Assembly (NCBI GenBank): GCA_902785925.1
Contig: CADAAI010000004.1
Span: 1-64,000 of the forward strand
From: an uncultured Bacteroidales bacterium
GTDB taxonomy: Bacteria > Bacteroidota > Bacteroidia > Bacteroidales > Muribaculaceae
Length of the DNA: 64,000 nt
Direction: 5' to 3'
Of the stretch, positions 27,036 through 33,737 are shown one piece after another (positions within the stretch are counted from its first letter, which is position 1; each line of letters starts with the position of its first letter). The notes under the pieces were generated by a model that was given only the letters and a program-made list of their open reading frames with translations, was not told the origin of the DNA and did not search any database. The translations under genes were made by a program, and so were the position numbers.

Positions 27036-28159
27036 GGGGTCGATACCTCCTCCTTGCGGCTCACTATGGGCGTTATCACGCCATTCTCCACAACCATCAT
27101 GGCATAGTCGCCACTCATCATCGCCACTATCTCGTCAAGGTGGGTGCGGTTGGTGTCGGTAATGAATATCTGCCCAAAGTCCTTGCTGTTGCTCACCACG
27201 TTCACTATGCTCACCACGCGCTGCTCATCGAGCTTGTCAAAGATGTCGTCGAGCAACAGTATGGGCGTAGTGCCAGTATACTTCTTCAGGAACTCAAACT
27301 GCGCCAGCCTGAGCGCTATGGTGTAGGTTTTGCACTGACCCTGCGAACCCGTCTTGCGCATGGGATGGCTACCCATCCACAGGTCGATGTCATCACGGTG
27401 AACGCCGCGGGTGGTGTAACCCATTATCATGTCGCGGTCGCGGTTGGCATTCAGCAGCTGTTGCATGGTCATCTCGCTCAAGTGGCTCTTGTAGCTAAGC
27501 CGAACCTGCTCGGCTTCACCGGCTATAGTGCCATAGTAGCGCATGAATATCGGGGTGAATTCCTCAATCCAACGCTTGCGTGACTCGTGAAGCAAGGCTG
27601 CTGTGCTGCACATCACCTGCTCCACGCTCTCATAGAGCAACGGGTCGCGGTAATCGTTCTTTATCATTGAGTTGCGCTGCTCAAGGGCCTTGTTGTAGCG
27701 TATTAGAGCATCAAGATATTGACGGTCGCCCTGACTTATAATCTGGTCCATAAGGCGGCGACGCTCCTCGCTTCCACCCCTTATCAGGTCCCAGTCGAGT
27801 GGCGACACCATAACCAGTGGCAACAGCCCAATGTGCTCACGCAGGCGCTTGTAGTCCTTGCCGTTGCGCTTAACTGTCTTGCGCTTGCCGCGCTGCACGC
27901 TTAGCGATATCTCTTCGGGCGAACCTTTGCGGCTGTAGCGACCTTGAAGCATCAGGAAGTCGGCGTCATGATTGATGGCAGCGTTGTGCTCATTGCTGCT
28001 GGTGAAACTCTTGCAGTAACTCAGGTAATAGATGGCGTCGAGCACATTGGTTTTGCCCATGCCATTATTACCTATCAGGCAATTCACCTTCGACGAGAAA
28101 CGCAACTGCGCCTCACCAATGTTCTTGTAGTTCAATATCGTTAGCTGCTCGAGTGTCAT
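27032..28159 (-). CDS. recF: DNA replication/repair protein RecF
   Basis: 375 residues, normal for RecF. Walker A GNNGMGKTNVLDAIYYLSYC near residues 30-50, Walker B/ABC-type signature near the C-terminus (TPILLLDDIFDKLDEQRV), and the family block GSQGQCKTYTIALRLAQFE. It is an SMC-like ATPase that helps load RecA at single-strand gaps. Promoter box at 28167-28174; the start is supported by the short leader. It is followed directly by the DUF721 gene. Confidence 0.95.
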   Translation of the reverse strand: MTLEQLTILNYKNIGEAQLRFSSKVNCLIGNNGMGKTNVLDAIYYLSYCKSFTSSNEHNAAINHDADFLMLQGRYSRKGSPEEISLSVQRGKRKTVKRNGKDYKRLREHIGLLPLVMVSPLDWDLIRGGSEERRRLMDQIISQGDRQYLDALIRYNKALEQRNSMIKNDYRDPLLYESVEQVMCSTAALLHESRKRWIEEFTPIFMRYYGTIAGEAEQVRLSYKSHLSEMTMQQLLNANRDRDMIMGYTTRGVHRDDIDLWMGSHPMRKTGSQGQCKTYTIALRLAQFEFLKKYTGTTPILLLDDIFDKLDEQRVVSIVNVVSNSKDFGQIFITDTNRTHLDEIVAMMSGDYAMMVVENGVITPIVSRKEEVSTP

Positions 28160-28166
28160 AGCACTG

Positions 28167-28174
28167 CAAAGATA
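28167..28174 (-). promoter_or_regulatory. -7 box (TATCTTTG) for recF
   Basis: Minus-strand TATCTTTG only 7 bases before the recF ATG, predicting a very short or absent leader. Confidence 0.5.
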
Positions 28175-28237
28175 GAAAAAAGTTTTTAGTTTTTTGCTAT
28201 TAGTTTTCAGTCTTATTTAATAAAAAGACATTCTAAT

Positions 28238-29167
28238 CTATAACAGGAAGAAGAGCGACACGCCAGCGACCGAGATTATGGCGCCAAGCACGCTCTTGGC
28301 GGTGATGGGCTGCTTGAAGAGCCACCACGCAGGCAGGATGATGATGATAGGGGTCAACGCCATAAGGGTGCTGGCGATGCCGGCACTAGTATATTGCACG
28401 GCGAGTAACGAGCATCCCACTCCAACAAATGGGCCGAATATTGTGGTTAACGTCGCCACTGTCATGCTTGTGCGGTCGGTAATGTTCTTGCGTAGCGACG
28501 TGAAGCCATCGCGGAACATGAGCAGGAGGAAGAATCCCGTGATGCCCGCCAGGCAACGGAACACGTTGGCATAGAATGGCAATATCCATGGCTCACAGGG
28601 AGCCTCAAGCGACGCCTCATAGTGGTTCATTCCAATCTTGCTGAGCACCAATCCCATGCCTTGACACACGGCGGCGCCAATGGCAAAGAGCACGCCGTTG
28701 AGCGGCAATTTGAGCGAGAGACGGTGGCTGTTGTCGCCACGGCCCAGCACCGTGATGGCGATACCCGTGAGGGTGACCACCATAGCCACAATACCCATTG
28801 GCCTGATTTCCTGTCCTAGTGTGAACCACGCCATGATGGCGGCAGTGATGGGAGCTAGCGTCATGAATAGCTGACCGAACTTCGAACCAATGATGATATA
28901 GCACTGAAACAGGCAGAAGTCGCCTATCACATAGCCAACAAGACCCGATAGCATCATCCACAGATAGGCCTCGCTGCTCGCCTTGGCAGGCAACGGACTG
29001 CCCGTCACCACCCAGAACAGAATGGCCGAGAACACCAGCGTGATGCCCATGCGCACGAAATTGAGCGTCACGTTGCCCATGCGCTTGCTGCCCATCTCGC
29101 TCAACAGCGCTGTTGCCGTCCACGAGAAAGCTACACCTATCGATATCAGTTCGCCTAAATATTGCAT
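28238..29167 (-). CDS. DMT/EamA-family transporter
   Basis: 309 residues made of ten hydrophobic helices in two EamA repeats (LGELISIGVAFSWTATALLSE...; LNGVLFAIGAAVCQGMGLVLSK...). The end of each repeat has the usual proline/glycine-rich pair (FMTLAPITAAIMAWFTLGQE; LMALTPIIIILPAWWLFKQP). These are inner-membrane metabolite exporters/importers; the substrate is unknown. The start overlaps the end of the phosphopantetheinyl transferase gene by 13 bases, so the two are coupled. Confidence 0.88.
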   Translation of the reverse strand: MQYLGELISIGVAFSWTATALLSEMGSKRMGNVTLNFVRMGITLVFSAILFWVVTGSPLPAKASSEAYLWMMLSGLVGYVIGDFCLFQCYIIIGSKFGQLFMTLAPITAAIMAWFTLGQEIRPMGIVAMVVTLTGIAITVLGRGDNSHRLSLKLPLNGVLFAIGAAVCQGMGLVLSKIGMNHYEASLEAPCEPWILPFYANVFRCLAGITGFFLLLMFRDGFTSLRKNITDRTSMTVATLTTIFGPFVGVGCSLLAVQYTSAGIASTLMALTPIIIILPAWWLFKQPITAKSVLGAIISVAGVSLFFLL

Positions 29168-29862
29168 TTGCTACTATTTAAATCTTCTTGAGTCCGTTCA
29201 CCATCACAATCCCGAATTATTGCCACCGATGCCACTGCACCAGTGAGCTGGAATGTCTTGAAAACGGCTTTTGGCGACAATGCCGTCAAGGGCACTACCT
29301 CGCCATCATCAGTTATATCAAACGAAGGAAACTCATGAGTCAACCCAAGCCCCGTAGCCTTGGCATAGCTCTCCTTGAGAGTCCACAGCTGCGTGAAGAA
29401 CAATTCCTGCTCCTCAACACTGGCAAGGCCATCGAGCCGCACTATCTCAGCCTCGCTCATCGTGTAGTTCACAAGGCTGCGGCGAAGCTTGACTATCGTC
29501 TGCACATCAACTCCCACAGGTCTATCGCCCATCGCACACGCCACAAGCATTCCGCTGTGCGACATGTTGAAGTGGAGTTCGGGATGACTGCTCAGCACTG
29601 GCTTGCCGTGCTCACCTGTGGCGTATACCATGTCGCGCTCGCGCAGTCCGTATTCCATGAGCATGTTGTCGAGCAGCAGGCCTGCTCCGGCGCTCAGCCA
29701 CTTGCCACGCTCAAAGCGGTAGCGCACCACCTTTTCGCGGCGGTCGCGCGATAGCACTTGCAAAGCAGCGTCAAGAGCCCCTGGCGCTCCCAGCGGTTCC
29801 ACACTAGCGATCTTCATCACACAACCGTCAATGACAAATCGCTTTAATATGGTAATGCCCAT
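29155..29862 (-). CDS. 4'-phosphopantetheinyl transferase superfamily protein
   Basis: I choose ATG 29862 (MGITILKRFVIDGC; about 235 residues). The longer frame from 30018 would run through the divergent tcdA promoter, and a -7 box at 29880-29887 puts transcription start close to 29875. The Sfp-type signature is present: RPVGVDVQTI with its magnesium-binding acidic pair, and WTLKESYAKATGLGL. It transfers phosphopantetheine from CoA to a carrier protein serine. The carrier could be fatty-acid ACP or a secondary-metabolism carrier; no such cluster is nearby. The upstream ATG at 29874 is a possible alternative. Confidence 0.82.
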   Translation of the reverse strand: MGITILKRFVIDGCVMKIASVEPLGAPGALDAALQVLSRDRREKVVRYRFERGKWLSAGAGLLLDNMLMEYGLRERDMVYATGEHGKPVLSSHPELHFNMSHSGMLVACAMGDRPVGVDVQTIVKLRRSLVNYTMSEAEIVRLDGLASVEEQELFFTQLWTLKESYAKATGLGLTHEFPSFDITDDGEVVPLTALSPKAVFKTFQLTGAVASVAIIRDCDGERTQEDLNSSKCNI

Positions 29863-29879
29863 CGCATTTCTCATGGGTG

Positions 29880-29887
29880 CAAAAGTA
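29880..29887 (-). promoter_or_regulatory. -7 box (TACTTTTG) for the phosphopantetheinyl transferase gene
   Basis: Minus-strand TACTTTTG. It lies 6 bases from ATG 29874, which argues for the ATG at 29862. Confidence 0.45.
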
Positions 29888-29961
29888 CAAAAAAAACAAG
29901 AACCAACTGCTTTGCCTGACAGAAAATAACCCACAGCGCTCAAACTTTGGCGATAAATCAT

Positions 29962-29969
29962 TATCTTTG
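29962..29969 (+). promoter_or_regulatory. -7 box (TATCTTTG) for tcdA (near-leaderless)
   Basis: TATCTTTG with the ATG at 29978 only 8 bases after it. Confidence 0.55.
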
Positions 29970-29977
29970 CCGTTGAT

Positions 29978-30688
29978 ATGCAAGATATATTTTCTAGAAC
30001 CGAAATGTTGCTGGGCAAGGAGGCTGTAGCTGCGCTTGCTAGATGCCGTGTAGCGGTATTTGGCGTGGGCGGCGTGGGTGGCTATGCCGTCGAGGTGCTG
30101 GCTCGCAGTGGGGTGGGGGCGATTGACCTCTACGACAACGATGTGGTTGCTCCATCCAATATCAACCGCCAGATAATTGCCACCACGAGCACCATTGGCC
30201 GTCACAAGGTGGATGTGGCGGTAGAGCGAGTGCGTGACATCAACCCCGCTTGCAAGGTGCAGGGCTTCAAGATGTTCTACGTTGTGGCAAATGCCGATGA
30301 GGTCGACCTCTCGCAGTATGACTACGTTGTCGACTGCATCGACACTGTGAGTGCCAAGATGGAACTCGTGCGTCGGTGCACACGGTTGGGTGTTCCCATC
30401 ATTTGCAGTATGGGAGCAGCTAATAAGTTAGATGCCAGCGCATTTCGCGTTGCCGACATCAGCGACACCGACGTGGATCCACTCGCACGCATCATGCGCA
30501 AGAAGCTGCGCAAGGAAGGCATTGAGCATTTCAAGTGCGTCTTTAGCAAGGAACAGCCTCGAGAGCCGCTTGAGCCAAGCGACGATGACGAACAAAGCAA
30601 GCGACCCATTCCCGCCAGCAACGCATGGGTGCCGTCAGCGGCAGGCCTCATCCTGGGTGGAGAAGTTGTTCTTGACCTTATTTGCTAA
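29978..30688 (+). CDS. tcdA: tRNA threonylcarbamoyladenosine dehydratase (ThiF/E1-like)
   Basis: 236 residues. The nucleotide-binding VAVFGVGGVGGYAVEVLARSG (about 27-47), the DNDVVAPSNINRQ arginine block, and VVDCIDTVSAKMELV are the E1-like/ThiF signature, and length and order match TcdA (CsdL/YgdL). It uses ATP to cyclise threonylcarbamoyladenosine at tRNA position 37. Its last 11 bases overlap the convergent shikimate kinase gene. Confidence 0.92.
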   Translation: MQDIFSRTEMLLGKEAVAALARCRVAVFGVGGVGGYAVEVLARSGVGAIDLYDNDVVAPSNINRQIIATTSTIGRHKVDVAVERVRDINPACKVQGFKMFYVVANADEVDLSQYDYVVDCIDTVSAKMELVRRCTRLGVPIICSMGAANKLDASAFRVADISDTDVDPLARIMRKKLRKEGIEHFKCVFSKEQPREPLEPSDDDEQSKRPIPASNAWVPSAAGLILGGEVVLDLIC

Positions 30689-31232
30689 TTTCCAAATTTT
30701 GCATCAATAGCTGAGCGAGACGCTGGGCGGTGTCGTTGATTTCCTCTTCGCTCTCAAGATAGGTAGAGTCAAACTGCAACTGTGCTTTCTTGTAGAACTT
30801 GTTCCTTGTTTTCAATCCCTTTTTCACCGATTCCTTTATTTCCTCGTCGCTCAGGTCGTTGAGCAATGGACGCTTGCTGCGCTGCTCAGGCAGCACCAGG
30901 CGCGAGGTGATGCGCTCCACGCTCGCGCGCAGCCACACCGTGACGCCCACGCGGTTCATCAGCTCCATGTTGCCAGGCTGCAGTGGAGTGCCACCGCCAC
31001 ACGCCACAATCGCGTCGCCACCAGTGCCAGCAACCTCATTTAGAGCCTCACGCTCCAATTGGCGGAAATGAGCCTCGCCATGCGTCATGAAGACCTCCTT
31101 CGCCGTCATCCCGCACTTCTCCTCAATAAAAACGTCAAGGTCGACAAACCGCCACCCAAGCAACCGCGCCAGCGGCTCGCCAAGCGTCGTCTTCCCGCAA
31201 CCCATATATCCTATCAAAAACACCGTCTTCAT
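30678..31232 (-). CDS. aroK: Shikimate kinase
   Basis: 184 residues. P-loop GYMGCGKTTLG at 8-18, shikimate-binding aspartate in FVDLDVFIEE, the GGGTP motif in IVACGGGTPLQ, and the lid arginines in PEQRSKRPLL. It phosphorylates shikimate in the aromatic amino-acid pathway in the cytoplasm. Converges with tcdA with an 11-base overlap. Confidence 0.95.
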   Translation of the reverse strand: MKTVFLIGYMGCGKTTLGEPLARLLGWRFVDLDVFIEEKCGMTAKEVFMTHGEAHFRQLEREALNEVAGTGGDAIVACGGGTPLQPGNMELMNRVGVTVWLRASVERITSRLVLPEQRSKRPLLNDLSDEEIKESVKKGLKTRNKFYKKAQLQFDSTYLESEEEINDTAQRLAQLLMQNLEISK

Positions 31233-31314
31233 CGCCTACAAAAATACACATTTTCTCCCTCACCACAAAATCCAGTCATATTTTTGCTGCGCTTCTCGCT
31301 AAGTTGCGGGGAAC

Positions 31315-31367
31315 ATGGAATCATGAATTCAGTGTGGTCACTGTGGTCACTGTGTTCAGTGTGTTCA
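31315..31367. repeat. 9-bp minisatellite copy with ATGGAATC seed
   Basis: ATGGAATCA, TGAATTCA, then GTGTGGTCA, CTGTGGTCA, CTGTGTTCA, GTGTGTTCA. Same register and seed as the arrays at 4458, 31941 and 51753; preceded by GCTGCGCTT and GGGGAAC as in its relatives. Confidence 0.8.
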
Positions 31368-31410
31368 GGTTTGCGAGCTGCTGCTTTAATCAATGCACAA
31401 TTGTTCATAC

Positions 31411-31455
31411 TCTTCAGTCACTTTGTGACAGCTCCTCTATCTTAGAGGAGCAGCT
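31411..31455. repeat. Palindromic repeat element providing the stop codon of the ATPase gene
   Basis: GTCACTTTGTGAC followed by AGCTCCTCTATCTTAGAGGAGCAGCT, matching 3283-3327 and 36752-36883. The TAA stop of the overlapping ATPase gene (31442-31444, minus) is the TAA of this palindrome. Confidence 0.8.
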
Positions 31456-32992
31456 GACCATGAGGATTCTTTAGTTCATCGTCGTCATCATCAAATTCGT
31501 CGTCGTCATAATCATCGTCATCGTCAAATTCATCTTCTTGGTAGTCATCGTCGGCGAATGGGCTGAAACTGTTTTCCTGTTCCGCTTCTTCACTGTAATA
31601 GAGGTTGTATTCCTCCATTGTGCATCTCTGTCCGTAGGGATCGAGAGTGTATTGTGATTCGTCGTAGATTGGGGTGAGGACGGGTTCGAGTTTTGTTCTC
31701 GGCATTGTTGCTGGGAGCAAAGTGCAGACTTCTTTATCCTTCTTTATCATAGGTTGACATACTCCCCCTGTATCCCGCTCTTCCAGCGGCAATGGGCTGC
31801 ACCTCAGCATAGGTTGAGCAAGCTCAACGTCTGCATTCGGTTTGCACCATTGGTCTATCTTAGAGGGGGAGCTGAGGGCTACATCCTCAGTTTGGTCTAT
31901 CTTAGAGGGAAGAGGGGAGAGAGAGGCTGCGCTTGGCAACATGGAATCGGTGGAATCAACGGAAGTGGTGGATTTTTCTTGTTGGACCTCGTGTTGGCGT
32001 AGTACTTTACAGACGAGGGACTGAGAGCAGCTGACGATTTCGGCGATTTCTCTTGTCGAGAAGTGTAAATTGTGGTACTGAATGATAGCCTGACGTACCT
32101 CATTGCTGGTCTTGTAGCCATTGTCTCGGAGAAGTTGCCTCTCGTTGCCGCCAGTGTAGAGTTCGTTGAACTGCAGGAAGCCATTGCTTTCGTCGCGTCC
32201 GAACTGCGCTGTTATGACGTTCAGCTCGTTGTAGTATACTGGCCCCATGCGGTTCTTGTGGTGCTTTATATAATGTGTGATGCCTTTGTTCTCGGCGTTG
32301 TACCTATTGGCACGCGTAAGCGAGAAGATAGAGTCGAAGGCATAGGAATACTCGAAGGAACCCGCCAGCGATTCGATGGTGGTGAGAGAGGATGGGCGAC
32401 GTCGCTTGGAGTGCGCCAGCACGAGAATCGAGACGAGGAAATGCTGCGTCCAGCTGCGCAGAGTGTTGAGGACGTGGCGCACGTCGGCCTGGTCGCCCGA
32501 GCCGATGAGGTGCGTGATGTCATCGATGATGATGACAGGCGCTCGCTCGGTTATGAAGTCCTTCTTGATATAGTCGAGGATGCTGCGGCTGTCGAGCGGA
32601 GCGGTGGAATAGTTCGGGTTAAGGGGCTTGACGATGAAAGAGGCATCGCCAGAGCGGTCGTCGTACTTCTCGGTGCTATAACGCGCCTTGAACTGGTGGG
32701 CGGCATTCTCAAAGTCGAAGTAGAGTGTCTTGAGACCTCGCTTGCTGAGTTCGTTGGCAATCTGCATAGCGAGTATGGTCTTGCCTACGTTTGGTTCGCC
32801 AAACAGACACGCCATCTCGCCCTGATACCAGAGACCATGCCACAGGTCGACTGGTGGCAATGAGCCTACTGCCATTGTTGAGAGTTCCTGAGAGCTGAAA
32901 GGCTCGCCTACTTTGTGATATGATTTAGAGTTGTATTTCAACTCGGCATCCATGCGACGGATGAATTCTTCGGAGATAGTTTTGATTTCCAT
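31442..32992 (-). CDS. RepA/RecA-like AAA ATPase with HTH and repeat-derived, poly-acidic C-terminus
   Basis: 516 residues. An AAA_25/RepA-type ATPase covers about 40-270: Walker A GEPNVGKT at 65-72, the FDFENAAHQFKARY block typical of plasmid RepA/DnaB-like ATPases, Walker B VIIIDDITHL at about 153-162, and LVLAHSKRR. A helix-turn-helix follows at about 292-332 (FSTREIAEIVSCSQSLVCKVLRQHE). Residues about 340-412 are encoded by dispersed DNA repeats (a minisatellite seed and palindromic elements). About 470-505 is nearly all Asp/Glu/Tyr/Phe, and the stop lies inside another repeat. The ATPase resembles replication or mobile-element proteins, but no partner genes are nearby. Promoter box at 33019-33026. 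Confidence 0.8.
   Translation of the reverse strand: MEIKTISEEFIRRMDAELKYNSKSYHKVGEPFSSQELSTMAVGSLPPVDLWHGLWYQGEMACLFGEPNVGKTILAMQIANELSKRGLKTLYFDFENAAHQFKARYSTEKYDDRSGDASFIVKPLNPNYSTAPLDSRSILDYIKKDFITERAPVIIIDDITHLIGSGDQADVRHVLNTLRSWTQHFLVSILVLAHSKRRRPSSLTTIESLAGSFEYSYAFDSIFSLTRANRYNAENKGITHYIKHHKNRMGPVYYNELNVITAQFGRDESNGFLQFNELYTGGNERQLLRDNGYKTSNEVRQAIIQYHNLHFSTREIAEIVSCSQSLVCKVLRQHEVQQEKSTTSVDSTDSMLPSAASLSPLPSKIDQTEDVALSSPSKIDQWCKPNADVELAQPMLRCSPLPLEERDTGGVCQPMIKKDKEVCTLLPATMPRTKLEPVLTPIYDESQYTLDPYGQRCTMEEYNLYYSEEAEQENSFSPFADDDYQEDEFDDDDDYDDDEFDDDDDELKNPHGQLLL
31758..31875. repeat. 118-bp palindromic element inserted in frame in the ATPase gene
   Basis: It runs from CATACTCCCCCTG to TCTATCTTAGAGGGGGAGCTGA and aligns along its whole length with the intergenic copy at 36914-37028, including CCCGCTCTT, CAGCATAGGTTGAGCAAGCT and CGGTTTGCACCATTGG. 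In the minus frame it encodes residues about 373-412 of the ATPase without a stop. A partial second copy of its end (TTTGGTCTATCTTAGAGGG) lies at 31891-31909, giving SKIDQ twice in the protein. Confidence 0.85.
31941..31975. repeat. Minisatellite seed copy inside the ATPase gene
   Basis: ATGGAATCG, GTGGAATCA, ACGGAAGTG, preceded by GGCTGCGCTTGGCAAC. It is the same family as 4458, 31315 and 51753, and is translated on the minus strand as TTSVDSTDSM. Confidence 0.75.
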
Positions 32993-33233
32993 GATATTAT
33001 TTTTTTAAGTTTTTGAAGCAAAGGTAATGAGATGATGGAAGGCAAAACAACATTAAAAAGATTCAGGGAAGAGGGAAGTAAATTTAATGCACAATGCAGA
33101 ATTACGGTAGATACTCGGTTTTGCCACTCCTGGCGGAGTGGAAATTAAAGAGCCTGCGGCTCTAAAATTGTAATGGTGCTGCGCACTAAAATTATATTTT
33201 AAAATTGCGTTAGATGCTGGATTTTTTTAGCAC
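32993..33233. other. Spacer with ATPase promoter and three short hairpins
   Basis: Contains the -7 box TACCTTTG (minus, 33019-33026) for the ATPase gene, then three small stems separated by AT-rich linkers: CCACTCC-tggc-GGAGTGG (33124-33141), AGAGCC-tgc-GGCTCT (33149-33163) and TGGTGC-tgc-GCACTA (33174-33188). A similar AGCACC-tgc-GGTGCT occurs near 36099. No coding frame. Confidence 0.5.
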
Positions 33234-33318
33234 AAAAACCCTCACAGTTGAAACACTGTGAGGGTCATGTCTGCACGAAGCAGTAAAGTTCTTTTAAATT
33301 CTGCGGAGCTTAAACTCT
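33234..33318 (-). ncRNA. Candidate small RNA, about 85 nt, with own promoter and terminator
   Basis: On the minus strand a -7 box TATCTTTG (33325-33332, with a weak TTTC at -33) is followed within about 60 bases by a perfect 11-bp terminator stem, ACCCTCACAGT (33238-33248) with ACTGTGAGGGT (33255-33265), loop TGAAAC, then TTTTT. Between them lies a smaller stem CTGC-ttcgt-GCAG. No protein frame fits. It ends about 240 bases before the ATPase gene, which has its own promoter, so it is more likely a free-standing small RNA than a leader. Family unknown. Confidence 0.45.
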
Positions 33319-33324
33319 GCGCTG

Positions 33325-33332
33325 CAAAGATA
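33325..33332 (-). promoter_or_regulatory. -7 box of the candidate small RNA
   Basis: Minus-strand TATCTTTG; no protein gene follows within 300 bases, which is why a small RNA is proposed. Confidence 0.45.
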
Positions 33333-33372
33333 AAAAGAAAAATTTTAAGAGAAATGGCTTTTTTCAAATTTT

Positions 33373-33403
33373 TTTGTTGAATTGGATTTTTTGTGTAATT
33401 TTG
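33373..33403 (+). promoter_or_regulatory. Promoter of the methyltransferase/DUF262-HNH operon
   Basis: -33 TTTG at 33373-33376 and -7 TAATTTTG at 33396-33403, 19 bases apart, an excellent match to the Bacteroidales consensus. Predicted start near 33409 gives a leader of about 330 bases before the ATG at 33738. Confidence 0.6.
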
Positions 33404-33408
33404 CGATT

Positions 33409-33737
33409 GAGTTGTGGGTGCCATGGAGATGGCAAGAAACTCACAATGACATATTAGTAAAAACAAAAGCATTCGCTATTATTTCTCGTATAGCCAAGAA
33501 ACCTCGCAATTTTCATTGGTATAACAAGCACGAAAATAATAGTGCAGTAGGTCGTATATGGGCCTACTGTCTCGTGAATATAGCAATGCATTCACGCTAT
33601 GGCGTGGTGCATTCTTATTGACGGGACAGGGGTACCATTGCGAGGTTCGCCCCTTGCTATACGCAATAAGATGTACCGCGTCTTTTGCGTTTCGGAGTGA
33701 TTGATAGTTGGGTGCTTAAAATGACTATCAATCTATT
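33409..33737 (+). promoter_or_regulatory. Long, structured 5' leader of the methyltransferase gene, with operator-like inverted repeat
   Basis: Stems seen in order: TTGTGGGT (33412-33419) with ACTCACAA (33439-33446) enclosing GCCAT-ggag-ATGGC; GTAGG...CCTAC near 33546-33566; GTGAAT...ATTCAC near 33574-33595. A nested set follows: GACG/CGTC (33620-33623/33679-33682), GGTAC/GTACC (33631-33635/33673-33677) and ATTGCG/CGCAAT (33637-33642/33662-33667). Last is a perfect 10-bp inverted repeat GATTGATAGT (33699-33708) / ACTATCAATC (33724-33733), ending 4 bases before the ATG. A weak frame ending at 33621 crosses the first part. Riboswitch-like, regulatory or operator roles are all possible; none is proven. 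Confidence 0.45.

Noticed and set aside
33234..33268. Terminator of the ATPase or methyltransferase genes
   Set aside because: The U-tract follows on the minus strand, upstream of the ATPase start and opposite to the methyltransferase, so it cannot end either gene; a small RNA fits better.
33382..33621. A frame of 79 codons in the methyltransferase leader
   Set aside because: It starts with TTG upstream of the predicted transcription start, has no recognised family and overlaps structured RNA. It is left as part of the leader, though a short protein cannot be excluded.
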